A DNA stretch of 22,737 nt, from positions 293,096 through 315,832 of the forward strand of contig BFEA01000057.1 in the NCBI GenBank assembly GCA_003427395.1, written 5' to 3'. Position 1 is the stretch's first letter. The number at the start of each line of letters is the position of its first letter. Position numbers and translations under genes: made by a program. A model generated the notes under the pieces. It ran no database searches. It saw nothing but the letters and a program-made list of their open reading frames with translations, and was not told where the DNA came from. This DNA is from Chara braunii. Taxonomy: Eukaryota > Streptophyta > Charophyceae > Charales > Characeae. Positions 18,565 to 22,737 of the stretch are shown piece by piece.

Positions 18565-19169
18565 TTATGAAAGAGATCGTAGCTGGTCGAGGCTCAGAAA
18601 GTCATTCGTCTAGGTTTCGGTTCGAGAGAAAGAGGGATTACAAAGTGCTCGACTCTGGCTTCTCATAAGATCAACAGAAGAAACATAGAGTCATTGTCAT
18701 AGTTAGCTAAGCGTGGAAGACTGTCCGAGAAGTCGAACTGATTAGATAGTCAGTCCGGAGAGTTAGCACCTCGGGGCTCGACATACGGGTCAGTCTTAAG
18801 GCGTTCTACCGCGAGTATGCCTATGCTACGGCGATCGAGAAAACGCCCTCGGTTGGCCTACCTCTGTGACTGCATGTAAAAGCCTTCGTATGTGGGTCAG
18901 TAGCTCAGCAGGGATACGCCCACCTAAGGGATGGTGATAGCTCCCGAAGGTGGAGGTATGTTGTACCTCGCGGGACCCTAACCTGTCGTAGGGAGTTACG
19001 AGAGGTATGGCACACGCGCACGGTCAGAGTTGGTATTACGTTAAGTGACAAAGAAACTCCTTCGTGACACGACCGTGAGGTCCGACACAAAACTACTTTG
19101 CGTCTAGGGTGTGGGACCGTCGCGCGCAACACCGGGTCTCCTAATTTTCCCTGCCCATTTCCCCGACAG
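18565..19169. other. No gene recognised; box A-like and hairpin motifs
   Basis: GTAGCTCAGCAGGG at about 18900 matches a Pol III box A, and GTGGG...CCCAC flank it, but no D-arm or box B follows, so no tRNA is called. GAGGTA TGTTG TACCTC near 18952 is a small hairpin. Confidence 0.3.
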
Positions 19170-19298
19170 CATTGTCCCCACTGTACTCCCAATCGGTCAT
19201 CATCAGCCGGCATTCCCTTTTTTTCTTGGTCCATTTCCTTCCGTCTCCTATCCAAGCTCATCCTCATTTTCCCTCACTCGTGCGGACTTAGATAGGAG
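19170..19298 (+). CDS. Candidate exon, unrecognised
   Basis: The acceptor is CCCTGCCCATTTCCCCGACAG, a very strong pyrimidine tract, and the donor is GGAG/GTGAGA. The open frame, with phase 2 in and out, encodes IVPTVLPIGHHQPAFPFFLG and ends FSLTRADLDR. The plus strand is G-poor here, which makes stop-free frames more likely by chance. No link to the 16589-18498 model was established. Confidence 0.25.
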
Positions 19299-19622
19299 GT
19301 GAGAATAGACTTAGAAGCTCATTTTTCCGCCCAACATTCCCAAACAATCTTTACGGAGGAAGACACAAAAGAAGAAAATCAGGCAAGCTTCGCACACAGG
19401 TCGGTCATCTCCTCACCAGCTTTTCCCCAAAGTGGTATCTCCACTGTTACTATCGGTAGAGTTTTATCCCGTACCTCAAACACAGCTTAACCGTCGCGAG
19501 CGAGGTACCCAGGCTCCGGCAAGGCGTTAGCCCTTTTCTTGTACCCAGAATACCCCATCCCGTATTGCCGCTTCTGCTCATCCATACCGACACTGAGGGT
19601 TACCTCGTGTGTCTAAATACAG

Positions 19623-19840
19623 GGACAAAAGTCAGCCGTCCGGGCATTCACTTCCATCGGTCCGATAAGAATCAGCCTTTCCCAAACCAAGCTACGAGAA
19701 GCTACTAATCGCCTCCGAGGCTCCCTCCTTGCCCCATACGTAGTGATCCCCCTGCCGTCTGCCGTTAATCAGCCGCCCCGCCTGAAGGTGTTTTGCACCC
19801 TGCCTGGGCAAGGTCATCAATCCATGCTCGGACCGCCCAG
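19623..19840 (+). CDS. Candidate exon, unrecognised
   Basis: The acceptor CTCGTGTGTCTAAATACAG includes a CTAAAT branch-like word, and the donor is CCCAG/GTGAGA. The 72-codon frame (phase 0 in, 2 out) is stop-free and has ordinary protein composition, with stretches SLSQTKLREATNRLRGSLLA and PRLKVFCTLPGQGHQSMLG. It joins in phase to the segment at 19888-20180 across a 47-base intron, which is short but possible and contains a TACTAAC branch-type word. Confidence 0.3.
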
Positions 19841-19887
19841 GTGAGAATGTTACTAACCAGCCGACGAGATCAACTCCTGCCTGACAG

Positions 19888-20180
19888 CCCGGTGGCCCGA
19901 CCCCCGCACACGAAACCCGATGAACTTCAAAGAGAACGACTTTTTGCAACCCGCACCGACCGGTGCAGACCAATCCTTTCCTTCCAAAAGGCAGGACGCT
20001 CGAATCCCCATCATGCAAGCACAAGTCCCAAGTGGGACACACATAATACAAGTGTCTTTCCTTTGGTGCACCCAGCGATTCCTACCCGTAGCTTACAGTT
20101 TTTCTCTCAGGGCCGTGTGTGCCACTCACCTCTAATTTCCATACACAGTTCCCAGTTCCTTTTCGTGAGCATCTTCAAAG
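19888..20180 (+). CDS. Candidate exon, unrecognised
   Basis: The segment follows TTACTAAC and CTCCTGCCTGACAG and ends at AAAG/GTGAGC. The 97-codon frame (phase 2 in, 1 out) includes KPDELQRERLFATRTDR. The second half is Ser/Pro/Phe-rich and could be translated non-coding DNA. The next acceptor, a pyrimidine tract ending GTCCATAG, is at 20251. Confidence 0.25.
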
Positions 20181-20257
20181 GTGAGCTAGTTTTCTTTGGA
20201 GTTTAGCAACTCCCTTCATTCCCTTATCTTCTTTTGTCTGTCCGTCCATAGGGTAGG

Positions 20258-20414
20258 ATTGTTCCTTCTTGATTACCCATTATGTTCATATAAGTTTTCT
20301 TCAAGCATTTCAAGTGCGGTGCAAGGACTCCGCTGGGCTCTGAAGAAGAGAGAAGAAGACACCCATGTCAGTCGGATCGCTCCGCCTCGAGATTTTCATC
20401 GGAACCCGGACTAG
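20258..20414 (+). CDS. Candidate terminal exon, unrecognised
   Basis: After the pyrimidine tract TTCTTTTGTCTGTCCGTCCATAG, a second AG (GGTAG) gives a frame in phase with the previous exon. It encodes LFLLDYPLCSYKFSSSISSA and then GLRWALKKREEDTHVSRIA, ending at TAG 20412. Use of the first AG would give an immediate stop, so the two acceptors would yield different C-termini. Confidence 0.25.
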
Positions 20415-20724
20415 CCCGGAATCCCAACCGCCTGCCAGGTAACCGGAGCCCTTCTTTCACACGAAGAGGAAGGGTCGACGTGCGGCTTGCCCAAGGCTTC
20501 CCCGGCCTGACGAACATCAGCCCGAGAGGAGGACTAGAGTCACCTCACAAGGAAGGTGGCTAATCAACCGTGCAACATGCATGTTATACCTCCAGGTCTG
20601 ACCTTGCCATGCGCCCAGCCGCCCTCAAATCTGATTCTCTTAGGGGAATAGAGCATACACAAGTCCTCGTTCCTCATCTTAATGTTGTCTTTGCGGATAT
20701 GCGTCGGGCGCCCCCCTCGAGATC

Positions 20725-20747
20725 GTATGGGTTAGTTTAACCCATAC
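20725..20747. repeat. Perfect 10-bp hairpin
   Basis: GTATGGGTTA pairs with TAACCCATAC over the loop GTT. Confidence 0.7.
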
Positions 20748-20813
20748 CCAGCATCTCCACCATTTTTGTAGGGGCGTACCCTTAAGGACTTTCGAGCCTA
20801 AGTCGACCCCACT

Positions 20814-20838
20814 GCGGGTCCCATTTGGCTTGACCCGC
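20814..20838. repeat. Hairpin GCGGGTC / GACCCGC
   Basis: A perfect 7-bp inverted repeat with an 11-base loop lies about 70 bases after the hairpin at 20725. Confidence 0.5.
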
Positions 20839-21860
20839 CCACGCTCATGCTCAGAGCGCGGGTCGTTCGTCCCAGGGGCACCCCTACCTAGTGCTATGAG
20901 ATGGATAAGAATGGACCGTTTGCGAGAGGGCTTTACATTGGGGGATGTAGCTCCGCTCTCGCGTTAGATGGTAGCTCTTTGATCACTCGTGGCGTTTTCT
21001 CGATTCGTTTAGGTGTGACCAGACAATTACTCCTTCCAATACACAAGCAGTCCAGGGAGTTCGTTGAGAATTCATCTTCTTTCGTGTGTAGGCCAAGCGT
21101 CATTCATTGGGCCACACACCTTTTCGCTAAGCATGGTAACTTCTACGGAATCATCGGGGTGCGGTCGCGTCGTCCATACCCCTAGCCCGTATATTTTTTT
21201 TGCTTGACAATCATCCTACTCGCATGTCCATTGTCGCCCTTAGTCTTTTTAGGTTTCCATATTGCATACAAAGAATCAAAATACACATCCATTACACAAG
21301 TCGTGTCTCTTCTTTTCAAGCACGCATTCATCAAGTCCCACCCGCATCCATAGTTTACGCTAGGCCTATGTCCTTCCCTTGTCGGTTTTCCCAATCCTGC
21401 CCGCACCCTGCGGATCCAGTCCCGCTCAGTCCCTCCTAAGCTACTCACCTACTCAAGACCACACAAAACAAAGCCAAGTACAATCCCCATCGGGATCAAC
21501 ACATCGCCTCTCCCACATGTCTAGGTTCTTTTCTCTCCCCATGCCTCTTCCTTAGTCATGCAGTCGAGGAAAATGATTGAGTCAAACTGACCTGGTCTCA
21601 AACCTTTACTCATTCAATCCTTTCAAGAGTTCCCTCCTTTCCAAGTTTTTCGCAAAAATCCTGTTTTCCTTTCCTTCTCGGTGGCACAAGGGACCAGCAG
21701 CCCGCCCCTTGCCCTCTCTCTCCACCAAGTGAGGACCCAGTTCTTTCACCGTTCGTTCCCTGACAATTTAACAAGTGAGGAAAGGTTAGTCATGCGCCAA
21801 GAAATGAGAGGAAGAGGAAAAAGGGAGTGAAGGCCGAGGGTCTAGGAGGGAAGAGGGCAG
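20839..21860. other. No gene recognised
   Basis: Frames of 70-95 codons exist on both strands (for example 20901-21185 plus and 21182-21448 minus). None shows a known motif or convincing splice context, and they overlap antisense to each other. Confidence 0.3.

Positions 21861-21861
<1 letters not shown>

Positions 21862-21903
<42 letters not shown>
21862..21903. repeat. (GA)n microsatellite
   Basis: About 20 GA units lie in purine-rich sequence. Confidence 0.95.
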
Positions 21904-21906
<3 letters not shown>

Positions 21907-22049
21907 GAAAGTGACTGGAAGAGGAGAGAAAGAGAAAGAGAGAGTAAAGTTCCCTATCCTAATCGACCCTACCCCTTTACTCATCCTGCCGGCCGACCTA
22001 GGTCCCTTGTGCCCCCTTGGGGCCCTTCCCGTGCCTGCGGCCCTTGGGT

Positions 22050-22737
22050 GATGGAAAGAGAAGGTGGAGGGAGAAGGTGCAAGGTGGTTGGCTATGGTGG
22101 ATGGGTGTAGGCGAAGGTGGAGGAAGAAGGTGCAAGGTGCTTGGCTATGGTGGATGGGTGTAGGTGAAGGTGGAGGAAGAAGGTGCAAGGTGCTTGGCTA
22201 TGGTGGATGGGTGTAGGTGGAGGTGGAGGAAGAAGGTGCACGGTGCTTGGCTATGGTGGAGGGGTGTAGGTGAAGGTGGAGGAAGAAGGTGTAAGGTGCT
22301 TGGCTATGGTGGATGGGTGTAGGTGGGGGTGGAGGAAGAAGGTGCAAGGTGCTTGGCTATGGTGGATGGGTGTACGTGAAGGTGGAGGAAGAAGGTGTAA
22401 GGTGCTTGGGTATGGTGGATGGGTGTAGGTGGAGGTGGAGGTGGAGGAGGAAGGTGCAAGGTGGTTGGCTATGGTGGATAGGTGTAGGTGGAGGAAGAAG
22501 GTGCAAGGTGGTTGGCTATGGTGGATGGGTGTAGGTGAAGGTGGAGGAAGAAGGTGTAAGGTGCTTGGCTATGGTGGATGGGTGTAGGGGGAGGTGGAGG
22601 AGGAAGGTGCAAGGTGGTTGGCTATGGTGGATGGGTGTAGGGGGAGGTGGAGGAGGAAGGTGCAAGGTGGTTGGCTATGGTGGATGGGTGTAGGTGGAGG
22701 TGGAGGAAGAAGGTGTGAGGTGTTTGGCTATGGTGGA
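22050..22737. repeat. 53-bp G-rich minisatellite, at least 13 copies
   Basis: The unit contains GGCTATGGTGGATGGGTGTA, then GGTGAAGGTGGAGGAAGAAG and GTGCAAGGTGCTT. Starts of GGCTATGG are at 22090, 22143, 22196, 22249, 22302, 22355, 22408 (as GGGTATGG), 22467, 22514, 22567, 22620, 22673 and 22726. The period is 53, except for one 59 and one 47 that reflect gain or loss of a GGTGGA hexamer. The plus strand has almost no C. Because 53 is not a multiple of 3, the Gly- or Pro-rich frames are not protein repeats. The array runs off the window. Confidence 0.97.

Noticed and set aside
18896-18965. Possible tRNA gene from GTAGCTCAGCAGGG.
   Set aside because: It has a box A-like word, but no GAGC to close the D-stem, no anticodon arm and no box B at the right distance.
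18565-21500. Organelle-derived insertion, suggested by the texture of the sequence.
   Set aside because: No organelle gene, rRNA segment or group II intron domain V could be recognised.
22313-22534. Gly/Val-rich frame in the minisatellite.
   Set aside because: The 53-bp period changes the frame each unit, so it is not a protein repeat.

Overview
This looks like nuclear DNA of a eukaryote in the green lineage. The signs are a decayed chromodomain Ty3/gypsy retrotransposon, long (ATT)n and other microsatellites, Arabidopsis-type telomere/telo-box motifs (TTTAGGG/CCCTAAA), and coding segments that read through only if GT-AG introns are removed. A streptophyte alga such as Chara would fit, but that is an inference from style, not from a marker gene. 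Nothing here resembles a bacterial operon, and almost all long intronless frames outside the retrotransposon are low-complexity shadows.

Layout. (1) 1-2060: a chain of nested foldbacks (about 54-374), about 650 bases of pyrimidine-rich strand (655-1300), a diverged tandem pair of hairpin repeats (1313-1428, 1501-1613), and a GC-rich leader with degenerate telomere-type repeats. (2) 2061-8524: a Ty3/gypsy chromovirus body in canonical order: gag, protease, RT, RNase H, integrase, chromodomain. Its active-site residues survive, but it carries five in-frame TGA/TAG codons and two +1 frame changes, each lying at or near a poly-C run. No LTR pair could be found by eye. (3) 8525-10590: 3' non-coding sequence with a cluster of strong hairpins, including a symmetric 40-nt palindrome, and a tRNA T-arm-like motif. 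(4) 10591-13311, minus strand: an unrecognised gene rebuilt as six exons whose splice phases chain without conflict. Its introns hold the microsatellites and a duplicated, covarying hairpin.

(5) 13312-16588: probable region between two divergently oriented genes, with three related blocks of about 300 bp and CA/GT- and GACAGTCT-type minisatellites. (6) 16589-18498, plus strand: a second unrecognised spliced gene beginning at an ATG. Intron 1 carries telo-boxes and intron 2 a higher-order array of hairpin repeats. (7) 19170-20414, plus strand: further exon-like open segments with good splice signals, in strand-asymmetric (G-poor) DNA, so less certain. (8) 20415-22737: no recognised gene, then a (GA)n tract and a 53-bp G-rich minisatellite (at least 13 copies) running off the window end.

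The two spliced gene models are the main new content. Both rest on reading frame, splice-site quality and phase agreement. No homology could be tested, and no function is claimed for either.
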